DNA of 7,624 nt from Tannerellaceae bacterium (GCA_031267205.1 JAIRZN010000034.1:1-7624); one strand, 5' to 3'; positions 1 through 5,858 are shown, counted from the stretch's first letter. Made by a program: numbers and translations. The notes: generated by a model from the sequence alone, not told the origin.

Positions 1-80
1 TGTCGGAAGTCTGGGAGCGGTTTTTTTGAGTTTTCAGGAGAAATTTCACCTCGCGGGAATAAAAAAACGGTGTCCGGTGT

Positions 81-104
81 AACAAAGTCGTCTCTTATTA
101 CGTC
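81..104 (+). promoter_or_regulatory. Candidate ECF sigma-dependent promoter of the DUF4252/sigma operon
   Basis: The sequence reads GTGTAAC ending at 83, then a 17-bp spacer, then CGTC at 101-104. An AAC-type -35 and a CGTC-type -10 separated by about 16-17 bp is the usual architecture of promoters read by ECF sigma factors. It lies about 50 bp ahead of the first gene of an operon that encodes an ECF factor, so autoregulation is likely. A second CGTC at 89-92 is too close to the AAC to serve as its -10. No housekeeping TTTG/TAnnTTTG pair was noticed here. The call is inferred from motif and position only. Confidence 0.5.
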
Positions 105-136
105 TTCCTTAACGTAAGACAATAATGACGTAATAA
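95..136. repeat. Inverted repeat over the operon promoter and leader
   Basis: TTATTACGTC at 95-104 is the exact reverse complement of GACGTAATAA at 127-136, leaving 22 bp between the arms. A smaller inverted pair, GTCTT (102-106) and AAGAC (116-120), is nested within and overlaps the left arm. The left arm contains the putative -10 (CGTC, 101-104), and the right arm falls in the expected 5' leader. It could be an operator for a dimeric regulator or an RNA hairpin in the leader. Which of these applies cannot be told from sequence. Confidence 0.6.
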
Positions 137-154
137 TTTTAAAACCTCAAATCA

Positions 155-604
155 ATGACTAAAAAAACAATATGTTTATGCGTGCTGCTCATCGCCTTTA
201 ATACGGCTTACGGGCAGATGAATGTGGAACGGCTGTTCCGCGATTTTTCGGAATTGAAGGATGTCAGTACGGTTAACGTGTCGGGGATGTCGATAAAGTT
301 TGCCGGCATGTTCACCGAAACGATGGGTGTGGAAAGCATCGACGTAAGGGATCTCGGCCGTTGCGACACGGAGATAAAGGAACGTTTCGTCCAAGCCGTC
401 GCAAGCCTCAAGGATGTGGCGTTTGAACCTTTTATCAACATATCGGAGAACGGCAAACGCACCAAGGTGCTGATGCGCATCGAGGACGACGTTATACGCG
501 AGATGATCGTTGTGTCCACCGGCGACAGTCCGGCATTGGTGCGCATAAAGGGAAAGATAAGCAAGTCCGACATAGAGAAGCTTGCGGGCGAGCATAGCAG
601 GTAA
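155..604 (+). CDS. Secreted DUF4252 family protein (first paralogue)
   Basis: This 149-residue protein begins with a signal peptide (MTKKTICLCVLLIAFNTAYG, probable cut after AYG before Gln21), so it should be exported to the periplasm or outer envelope. The mature part follows the DUF4252 pattern: an N-terminal stretch asking 'is this residue run a membrane-associated fold' (FRDFSELKDVSTVNVSG), a central region, and a basic strand near VLMRIEDD followed by a short conserved tail. The family has no established biochemical function; in Bacteroidetes it is repeatedly encoded beside ECF sigma factors. Here it is the first gene of a four-gene operon, and its TAA is directly followed by the ATG of the sigma gene, implying translational coupling. 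No lipobox cysteine is present at the cleavage site. The ATG at 155 is the only start that preserves the signal peptide. A role as envelope sensor or as regulon product is inference. Confidence 0.8.
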   Translation: MTKKTICLCVLLIAFNTAYGQMNVERLFRDFSELKDVSTVNVSGMSIKFAGMFTETMGVESIDVRDLGRCDTEIKERFVQAVASLKDVAFEPFINISENGKRTKVLMRIEDDVIREMIVVSTGDSPALVRIKGKISKSDIEKLAGEHSR

Positions 605-1120
605 ATGGATGCGGATCGTTTCAAACGGCAGTTCATTCCCCTGCACGCGCGACTGTACCGCATGGCGTACGCTATGACGGACGACAGACGGGAGGCGGAG
701 GATATATTGCAGGAGGCCTACTGCAAGCTATGGCGACGGCGTGCGGAGCTGTCGCACATATCCAACGCGGAAGCCTTCTGCGTGACGCTTGTGAAGAACC
801 TCTGTTTCGATTACCTCCGTTCGAGGCGCGAGGGCGAAGCGTCGGTTGAAAACCTCGCGCTCGCCGGCGACCATACGTCGCCCGAAACGGAAGTGATAGA
901 GCGCGACGAGGTAAGCCGCATGAAATATCTCATCGAACGCCTGCCCGCCAACCAGCGGCAGGTACTCCGCCTGTACAGCGTGGAAGAATATTCCGCAGAA
1001 GAAATAGAACAAATCACGGGCCTAGGCGCAGTCAACATCCGCGTACTGCTTTACCGGGCGCGCAAAACATTAAAGGAACAATATTTAAAGCTATCGACTT
1101 ATGAACGACAAGGATTTTGA
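605..1120 (+). CDS. RNA polymerase ECF-type sigma-70 factor
   Basis: This 171-residue protein has the compact two-domain ECF layout. Region 2 is at about residues 10-75, with the core-binding stretch DILQEAYCKLWRRR and a -10 recognition segment ending in CFDYLRSRR. After an acidic linker (about 78-105), region 4 spans about 110-160, with LPANQRQVLRLYSVEEYSAEEI and the helix-turn-helix IEQITGLGAVNIRVLLYRAR that reads the -35. Regions 1.1 and 3 are absent, as expected. It would direct core RNA polymerase to a small regulon, probably including its own operon through the AAC/CGTC element at 81-104. Its ATG abuts the stop of the upstream DUF4252 gene, and its last 20 bp overlap the start of the next gene, the usual linkage of a sigma factor to its inhibitor. 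The partner signal and regulon are unknown. It is not obviously a SusC/FecR-linked ECF factor, since no FecR-domain or TonB receptor gene lies in the window. Confidence 0.95.
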   Translation: MDADRFKRQFIPLHARLYRMAYAMTDDRREAEDILQEAYCKLWRRRAELSHISNAEAFCVTLVKNLCFDYLRSRREGEASVENLALAGDHTSPETEVIERDEVSRMKYLIERLPANQRQVLRLYSVEEYSAEEIEQITGLGAVNIRVLLYRARKTLKEQYLKLSTYERQGF

Positions 1121-1475
1121 ACGTATAATAGACGAAGCCATAGACATCACAGTCCCCGACGGGCTTGCACGGAGGCTCGAAGCGAGGATCGACCTATGCG
1201 CCTCGGTTGAGCAACGGCGCCGTCGCCTCGTCCGCCTGTCGGCCGGCGCCGTCGCAGCAGCCGTATTGATAGCCGCCGGCATTTTCATCACTGTGGAGAG
1301 TAACCCGTCACAGCCTGTCGACACCTACACTGACCCGGCGGAAGCCGCCCTCGCCGCCGAATACATGCTGACATACATGTCGAAGGAATTGAACAAGGGC
1401 ATCAACCAAGCGTCCGCCGTCGTCGGCGAATTTGAGAAAGTAAACAATACATTAGACAAATACTTCAATAAATAA
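1101..1475 (+). CDS. Small single-pass membrane protein, probable anti-sigma factor
   Basis: This 124-residue protein has a charged N-terminal stretch of about 40 residues (FERIIDEAIDITVPDGLARR, followed by an arginine-rich QRRRR segment), one hydrophobic helix at about residues 45-66 (AGAVAAAVLIAAGIFITV), and a C-terminal part of about 58 residues with helical character. The positive-inside rule puts the N-terminus in the cytoplasm and the C-terminus in the periplasm. That is the topology of ECF anti-sigma factors, whose cytosolic segment holds the sigma factor. It lacks a recognisable zinc-binding HxxxCxxC motif and a FecR domain, so the call rests on size, topology and the 20-bp overlap with the sigma gene. 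The next DUF4252 gene begins 6 bp after its stop. The periplasmic tail could contact one of the two secreted DUF4252 proteins; that is a hypothesis. Confidence 0.6.
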   Translation: MNDKDFERIIDEAIDITVPDGLARRLEARIDLCASVEQRRRRLVRLSAGAVAAAVLIAAGIFITVESNPSQPVDTYTDPAEAALAAEYMLTYMSKELNKGINQASAVVGEFEKVNNTLDKYFNK

Positions 1476-1481
1476 TCAATC

Positions 1482-1943
1482 ATGAAACGTAAACACTATA
1501 TCCTCGTCGCCCTCTGCCTGTTGCTTCCATGGATAGGCCGGGCGCAAAACAAGTTGTTCGACAAGTACGCCGAGATGGACGGCGTGACGTCGGTATACAT
1601 TTCCAAGTCCATGTTCAACATGCTGCCATCGGTCGACGTCAACGTCAACCTGACGAACATAAAGGGGAAGATAGACTATCTCCAGCTCCTCTCGACCGAG
1701 CAAAAGGACAAGATAGAGCAGATGCGCAAGGAGTTCTCCACGCTCGCCACAGGCAAGCTTCAGGAGTTTATCCGCGTGCACAGCGACGGTACGCGCATAA
1801 ACTTCTACGCCACCGTCAACGGCGAAAAGATTGAAAACTTCATCATGCTCTCCGACGTAGACAGTGTCTACACCGTCATTCAACTGACAGGCAGTTTCAC
1901 GCTCAAGGAGATTCAGGAGATAGCCTCAGGCGCGGATAAGTGA
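1482..1943 (+). CDS. Secreted DUF4252 family protein (second paralogue)
   Basis: This 153-residue protein starts with a signal peptide (MKRKHYILVALCLLLPWIGRA, probable cut before Gln22) and lacks a lipobox cysteine. The mature N-terminus (LFDKYAEMDGVTSVYISKSM followed by FNMLP) is the characteristic opening of DUF4252 proteins, more typical than that of the paralogue at 155-604. The rest alternates charged helices (TEQKDKIEQMRKEF) with strands (RINFYATVNGEKIENFIML) and ends in a helix (FTLKEIQEIASG). Function is unknown. It is the last gene of the operon, 6 bp after the putative anti-sigma gene, so it should be co-expressed with the sigma factor. The two copies in this operon share a plan (similar length, signal peptide, terminal KISKSDIEKLAG-like helix) but are clearly divergent, which suggests separate roles rather than a recent duplication. 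Confidence 0.88.
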   Translation: MKRKHYILVALCLLLPWIGRAQNKLFDKYAEMDGVTSVYISKSMFNMLPSVDVNVNLTNIKGKIDYLQLLSTEQKDKIEQMRKEFSTLATGKLQEFIRVHSDGTRINFYATVNGEKIENFIMLSDVDSVYTVIQLTGSFTLKEIQEIASGADK

Positions 1944-1963
1944 ATCGAGAGGGGGAGAGGTGG

Positions 1964-4576
1964 CTACTTGCCGGTGATGATTTTCCTTATTTCGTATAGC
2001 CTGTTGAGGGCTTCGATAGGAGTGAGGGCGTCGATGTCGATGTTTTTAATCTCGTCGCGTATGCGGCTGAGTACAGGGTCGTCGAGACGGAAGAAGCTGA
2101 GCTGGTAGCCCCCGCCGACGGATACGGATTCCTTAGCCGGCTTCACGGCGTTGTCCCCGGAGTTTGCCGATTCGAGTTGCTTAAGTATTTCGCCGGAGCG
2201 TTTGACAATGCTCTTAGGCATACCGGCCATGCGTGCGACATGTATCCCGAAGCTGTGTTCGCTGCCGCCCGGCGCGAGTTTGCGCAGGAACACCACCCTG
2301 TTGTCCGCCTCCTTTACCGATACATTATAATTCTTTATGCGGCGGAAATAGCGCGTCATCTCGTTCAGCTCGTGGTAATGAGTAGCGAATAACGTCTTGG
2401 CGTGCGTCCGCGAGTGTTCGTGAATGTATTCCACGATAGCCCAGGCGATGGAGATGCCGTCGTAAGTGCTCGTACCCCGTCCGAGTTCGTCGAACAGCAC
2501 GAGGCTGCGCGCCGACAGGTTATTGAGTATGTCCGCAGCCTCGGTCATCTCGACCATAAAGGTCGATTCGCCGGCCGAGATATTATCGGAAGCCCCTACG
2601 CGGGTAAATATCTTGTCCACCAGTCCTATGTCGGCGCTTCCGGCAGGCACGAAGCTCCCCGTCTGCGCCATAAGGACGATGAGAGCGGTCTGCCTCAGCA
2701 GGGCCGACTTGCCGGCCATATTAGGGCCTGTGATTATTATCACCTGCTGTTTTTCGTTATCCATGAAGACATCGTTAGCCACGTAAGACTCTCCGGGCGG
2801 CAACAGCCTTTCGATCACCGGATGCCGGCCGGCCTTGATGTCTATACGCAAGGTCTCGTCCACCACAGGCCGCACATACCGGTTGGCCTCAGCCGCTTTG
2901 GAGAAGGACAAGAGGCAGTCGATACGCCCCGTCAAGGCGGCATCCGTCTGCACACGCCCGATATACTTCATCAGGAAAAGCGTCAGGTCGTTGAACAGGC
3001 GCGTTTCAAGTTCGATAATCTTTTCCTCGGCCCCAAGTATTTTCTCTTCGTAGTCTTTAAGCTCTTCGGTTATATAGCGTTCGGCGTTGACTAAGGTTTG
3101 CTTCCTGATCCACCCTTCGGGAACTTTGTCGCGATGAGTATTGCGCACTTCGATATAGTATCCGAACACATTGTTGTAGGATACCTTCAGGCTTGGGATG
3201 CCCGTCTCTTCCGCTTCCCGCCGCTGTATCCTGAGGAGGTAATCCTTGCCCGACCAGGCTATGGCGCGCAGTTCGTCGAGTTCAAGGCTGACGCCTGCGG
3301 CAATCGTTCCCCCTTTGTTCAGCATGGCGGGAGGGTCGGCGTTAATCTCGCGTTCTATCCTGTCGCGCACGTTTGCGCAGGCGTCAAGCTCTTCCCCGAT
3401 GCGTCGTAACCCCGGCTCGTCGCTTTGCATACAAGCCTCTTTTACTGATTCGACGGCCTTGAGCGCGACCTTGAGCTGCACCACTTCGCGCGGCGTGACC
3501 CGTCCCGTCGCCAACTTGGAGACAAGCCGTTCGAGGTCGCCCGTCTGCGCAATCCCGTTTTCCATCGCTTCCCTTTCAGGGGAATGCCTGAGGAAATAGT
3601 CCACCGCATCCTGCCTTTTTCCTATTTCCCCGACATCCTTCAGGGGAAAAAGTATCCAGCGGCGCAGCATACGCGAGCCCATAGGCGAAAGAGTGCGGTC
3701 CATTACGTCTAAGAGCGAGGCTCCGCCGTCGTTCATTGCGTTTACGAGTTCAAGGCTGCGGACGGTGAACTTGTCCAGCCTCACGTAGCGGTCTTCTTCT
3801 ATCCGCGAGAGGGAGATTATGTGCGATAGTTGCGTATGCTGCGTCGCATCCAAGTAAAACATTACGGCGCCCGCAGCTATTATGCCGAGCTTCAGGTGCT
3901 GCACTCCGAAGCCTTTCAAGCTCGTCGTACCGAAATGCTTCAGGAGACGGTCGCCGGCGGCGTCGGAGGTATACGTCCAGTCTTCCATGCAGTAAGTGAG
4001 GAACCGCTGCCCGAAAGATTCCTCGAACCGCCGCTTCATATTGCGCTCGAAGATCACCTCTTTGGGCATGAAGTTGTTCAGCAGCTTGTCGACATACGCC
4101 GCCGTCCCTTCCGCCGTCAGGAACTCGCCCGTAGATATGTCTAAGAAAGCCACGCCGCAGGCATCCTTGTTTGCGGCGAAATGTACCGAAGCAAGGAAGT
4201 TGTTTTCTTTATGTTTGAGGATATTGTCGTTAAGCGAGAGGCCTGGTGTTACTAATTCGGTGACGCCGCGTTTGACTAACTTCTTCGCCATCTTGGGGTC
4301 CTCCAACTGGTCGCACACGGCGACCCTCAATCCTGCGGCGACCAATCTCGGCAGATAAGACTCGATCGCGTGATGCGGAAAGCCCGCCATCTCGATGGAA
4401 TTTTCCCCGTTACGCCTTGTCAGCACAATGCCCAATACGTTTACGCCCTCTATGGCGTCCTGCCCGTACATCTCGTAAAAGTCTCCCACCCGAAACAGGA
4501 GTATAGCATTAGGATACTTCGCCTTGATGTCGAAATATTGTTTCATCAGCGGAGTTTGAACTTCGTTTTTCGCCAC
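1964..4576 (-). CDS. mutS: DNA mismatch repair protein MutS
   Basis: MutS recognises base mismatches and small loops and signals to MutL in an ATP-dependent way. The protein has 870 residues from the GTG at 4576, or 878 from the ATG at 4600. In the 878 numbering the mismatch-reading motif GDFYEMYG carries Phe41 and Glu43. The lever and clamp region occupies about 270-560. The ATPase has Walker A GPNMAGKS (625-632), the STFMVEM signature (679-685), Walker B LVLFDELGRG (Asp704, Glu705) and THYHEL (740-745). Near the C-terminus QLSFF (833-837) resembles a sliding-clamp binding motif, and the final 40 residues match the MutS tetramerisation tail. Everything needed for activity is present. GTG 4576 is preferred because MAKNEVQTPLMKQYF is a typical Bacteroidales MutS opening and the upstream ATG sits on a -7 element. 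The gene stands alone and converges on the sigma operon with 20 bp between stops. Confidence 0.98.
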   Translation of the reverse strand: MAKNEVQTPLMKQYFDIKAKYPNAILLFRVGDFYEMYGQDAIEGVNVLGIVLTRRNGENSIEMAGFPHHAIESYLPRLVAAGLRVAVCDQLEDPKMAKKLVKRGVTELVTPGLSLNDNILKHKENNFLASVHFAANKDACGVAFLDISTGEFLTAEGTAAYVDKLLNNFMPKEVIFERNMKRRFEESFGQRFLTYCMEDWTYTSDAAGDRLLKHFGTTSLKGFGVQHLKLGIIAAGAVMFYLDATQHTQLSHIISLSRIEEDRYVRLDKFTVRSLELVNAMNDGGASLLDVMDRTLSPMGSRMLRRWILFPLKDVGEIGKRQDAVDYFLRHSPEREAMENGIAQTGDLERLVSKLATGRVTPREVVQLKVALKAVESVKEACMQSDEPGLRRIGEELDACANVRDRIEREINADPPAMLNKGGTIAAGVSLELDELRAIAWSGKDYLLRIQRREAEETGIPSLKVSYNNVFGYYIEVRNTHRDKVPEGWIRKQTLVNAERYITEELKDYEEKILGAEEKIIELETRLFNDLTLFLMKYIGRVQTDAALTGRIDCLLSFSKAAEANRYVRPVVDETLRIDIKAGRHPVIERLLPPGESYVANDVFMDNEKQQVIIITGPNMAGKSALLRQTALIVLMAQTGSFVPAGSADIGLVDKIFTRVGASDNISAGESTFMVEMTEAADILNNLSARSLVLFDELGRGTSTYDGISIAWAIVEYIHEHSRTHAKTLFATHYHELNEMTRYFRRIKNYNVSVKEADNRVVFLRKLAPGGSEHSFGIHVARMAGMPKSIVKRSGEILKQLESANSGDNAVKPAKESVSVGGGYQLSFFRLDDPVLSRIRDEIKNIDIDALTPIEALNRLYEIRKIITGK

Positions 4577-4589
4577 GATATTTTTATTG

Positions 4590-4620
4590 CAAAGATACAT
4601 GACAAAACCGTAATATCACA
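4590..4620 (-). promoter_or_regulatory. Probable Bacteroidetes housekeeping promoter of mutS
   Basis: On the minus strand TATCTTTG lies at 4597-4590 and fits the Bacteroidetes -7 consensus TAnnTTTG exactly. About 19 bp further upstream is TGTG, a three-of-four match to the TTTG -33 element. Transcription would start near 4585, giving a leader of only about 9 nt before the GTG at 4576. The upstream ATG (4600-4598) would then lie outside the transcript. The -7 match is direct; the -33 match is weak. Confidence 0.5.
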
Positions 4621-4631
4621 CAGATGAATAA

Positions 4632-4850
4632 AAATGGGCAGGAATCACAAGCCTTGTGAGTAACATATCGGGAAAGAGCACCAGCAAGGTAGTAGAACAC
4701 ATAATCAGTGGTTCAAGCCGGGTGGAGGAGTTGGAAGAGTGCATACACGGTCGAATCCGCAACGCGCATAAAGCAGAAGTCCCGATGTCTTTGGAAGGCC
4801 TTGTATGTGAACACCATCGCTTTATATTGGAACCCTCCGGATCTCTTTGA
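4632..4850 (+). pseudogene. Remnant of an IS110-family transposase (internal fragment)
   Basis: One frame reads KWAGITSLVSNISGKSTSKV, then an isoleucine-rich helix and ISGSSRVEELEECIHGRIRN, then SLEGLVCEHHRFILE. This order (SNISGKS, a G-x-x-x-x-E-L block, a short basic run, then a SLxGxxxxHHxF box) is the linker pattern between the N-terminal DEDD domain and the C-terminal transposase_20 domain of IS110/IS116/IS902 transposases. The frame has a stop just upstream (TAA at about 4629) and ends at a TGA near 4850; a neighbouring frame continues with DLFENHGRGLES, which may be a frameshifted continuation. Neither the DEDD residues nor the C-terminal domain is visible, so the fragment is inactive. 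Recognition is by eye from a short stretch. Confidence 0.42.
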
Positions 4851-4880
4851 AAACCATGGCAGGGGATTAGAATCTGTCGT

Positions 4881-4919
4881 CGGCTTTCTAAAGAAAGCCG
4901 GCAACTTTCTAAAGAAAGC
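4881..4919. repeat. Two tandem palindromes, 21-bp period
   Basis: CGGCTTTCT (4881-4889) and AGAAAGCCG (4892-4900) form a perfect 9-bp inverted repeat around AA. A second, shorter palindrome of the same core (CTTTCT, AA, AGAAAG; 4905-4918) follows. The 15-mer CTTTCTAAAGAAAGC occurs exactly twice (4884-4898 and 4905-4919). No T-run follows on either strand, so a simple intrinsic terminator is unlikely. It could be a protein-binding site, a relic of a mobile-element end, or a small duplicated hairpin. Confidence 0.75.
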
Positions 4920-5093
4920 AATACATCGCGCTAACCAATTGCAACACAGTATTGATTCCAAAAACAGGTAACGAATAAGTAACGTTCCTAACACTTTCTT
5001 ATGCTGTGTTTTGCATTACGACAAATAACTCTTGATACGTGCCGAAGATACGAATAAATCGTGAATTTGACAGGTGAATTGTGATTTAACTAA
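4920..5093. other. Non-coding stretch with no recognisable content
   Basis: Stops are frequent in all frames and the base composition is AT-richer than in the flanking genes. No RNA gene, repeat or clear promoter was found. It probably belongs to the same decayed region as the transposase fragment to its left. Confidence 0.5.
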
Positions 5094-5240
5094 CTATAAA
5101 GTATACCCCGCGCACAACCTTCTGGCCGTCCGCAGGGTATTTCCTTCCATGCCTGTTTCGAACAGTATCCTGATGCAGGCGGCGAACAGGGTGATGCGGA
5201 TAATAAATCCGATTACCTTTTTGAAGGTTGATTTTTGCAT
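5094..5240 (-). CDS. Possible 48-residue membrane peptide, unrecognised
   Basis: An ATG at 5240 opens a 48-codon frame ending in TAG at 5094-5096. The protein starts MQKSTFKKVIGFIIRITLFA, a basic head followed by a hydrophobic helix to about residue 27, then a polar tail (ETGMEGNTLRTARRLCAGY). The basic-then-hydrophobic opening recalls the tiny 'smalltalk' proteins of Bacteroidales, but the tail does not fit and the resemblance is weak. The A/T-rich leader TTAATTAAAACAACA just upstream is typical of Bacteroidetes translation starts. It lies directly downstream, on the same strand, of the large inverted repeat at 5280-5445, which could be its control region. It may be a real small protein, a truncated one, or chance. 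Confidence 0.33.
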   Translation of the reverse strand: MQKSTFKKVIGFIIRITLFAACIRILFETGMEGNTLRTARRLCAGYTL

Positions 5241-5279
5241 GACATTGTTGTTTTAATTAATTGTTAATCAGGGAAAATT

Positions 5280-5445
5280 CCCTTTTCAGGGCAAAAAGAA
5301 CCGTCATGCAGGGGATTGTCAAGGTTTTTGTGGAAAATACGAGCCGAGCATAGCGAGGTCTGGAGATTTTCCACAAAACCGCGTAGCGGCCAGACCTTTA
5401 CAATCCCGAAGAGGCATGACGGTATCTTTGCCCGGAAGAAAAGGG
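5280..5445. repeat. 166-bp nested inverted-repeat structure
   Basis: Several arms pair in order from outside to inside. CCCTTTTC (5280-5287) pairs with GAAAAGGG (5438-5445), and GGGCAAA (5289-5295) with TTTGCCC (5427-5433). CCGTCATGC (5301-5309) pairs with GCATGACGG (5414-5422). GGGATTGTCAAGGT (5312-5325) pairs with ACCTTTACAATCCC (5394-5407) with one mismatch, and TTTTGTGGAAAAT (5326-5338) pairs exactly with ATTTTCCACAAAA (5366-5378). A small hairpin CCGC-GTA-GCGG sits at 5379-5389. GGTCTGG (5357-5363) can instead pair with CCAGACC (5390-5396). It lies between a topoisomerase remnant and a small ORF, all readable on the minus strand. It may be a structured leader RNA, or an origin or recombination site of a conjugative element; the type of function is unknown. 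Confidence 0.8.
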
Positions 5446-5490
5446 GACTTCCGTCCTAAGCCGGTCATTGCCGGATTGTAATTTTACACT

Positions 5491-5515
5491 GGCTCCGCGC
5501 AAATGTTTTGGAGCC
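5491..5515. repeat. Short hairpin GGCTCC / GGAGCC
   Basis: GGCTCC (5491-5496) and GGAGCC (5510-5515) form a 6-bp GC-rich stem with a 13-nt loop. It lies about 33 bp after the stop of the topoisomerase remnant on the minus strand. No U-tract follows in that direction, so it is not a convincing terminator. Confidence 0.45.
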
Positions 5516-5547
5516 GCTGATTTTTACAAAGTCACCACAATAGTTGA

Positions 5548-5823
5548 TTAACCTTTCCCTTTTTTGCCAGCCGGATTGAGGGTAAGGGTTTCTCCCGTCG
5601 CCTGACGGGTAAAGATTTGGTATGCAGTCATGAACGTTGCTGCATCCTGTTTGCCGCGGGCGACGTCCGATAGCGACCTTTCCCAGCCGGATGAGGATTC
5701 AACGTAGGCTATGCGCGTGTCTTTTACGAAGTTATTGACAACCCGTTCATTTTCGGCCGGCACGATGTTTTTCCCTCGCCGTTAGATATATCCGCAGGAG
5801 AAAAGTCTTTCGACAGCGCGGGT
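5548..5823 (-). pseudogene. 3' fragment of a type IA DNA topoisomerase (TopB-like), with in-frame stop
   Basis: Reading the minus strand from 5823, one frame gives TRAVERLFSCGYI, a TAA stop (5784-5782), then RRGKNIVPAENERVVNNFVK, DTRIAYVESSSGWERSLSDV and ARGKQDAATFM. This matches the C-terminal part of topoisomerase III/TopB proteins of Bacteroidales conjugative elements: a T-R-A block, 'ERLF-x-x-GYI', 'RRGKxxVPTE', then 'TGxWExxLxxIxxGxxxxxxFM'. The active-site tyrosine domain and the Toprim domain are missing. The ending AGKKGKG lacks the usual zinc-ribbon tail. The segment after the stop could in principle start at the GTG at 5763, but it would encode only a 71-residue piece of a folded domain. 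It is therefore a degenerate gene and a marker of a former conjugative or mobilisable element. Confidence 0.6.
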
Positions 5824-5858
5824 AAAATACATAATAAAGGCAATGAATAGAGATAGTG

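Noticed and set aside
2402..3094. 230-codon open frame on the + strand inside mutS
   Set aside because: It is antisense to the ATPase and clamp regions of an intact mutS, has no family resemblance, and is explained by the GC-rich codon pattern of the real gene.
4881..4900. Intrinsic terminator at the CGGCTTTCT / AGAAAGCCG palindrome
   Set aside because: The stem is strong but the 2-nt loop is too short for a good RNA hairpin, and no T-run follows on either strand.
4616..4994. Minus-strand open frames of 93-101 codons upstream of mutS
   Set aside because: They read like reversed complements of the transposase-like frame (Ser/Arg/Leu-rich, no domain pattern) and overlap palindromes; the + strand frame has the better family match.
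5074..5256. 60-codon + strand frame over 5074-5256
   Set aside because: It is antisense to the more plausible small ORF 5240-5094 and has no recognisable features.
5280..5445. CRISPR array or tRNA/rRNA gene at the structured region
   Set aside because: There are no direct repeats with regular spacers, no cloverleaf with a T-loop (GGTTCRA) and no rRNA-like motif; the structure consists of nested inverted repeats only.
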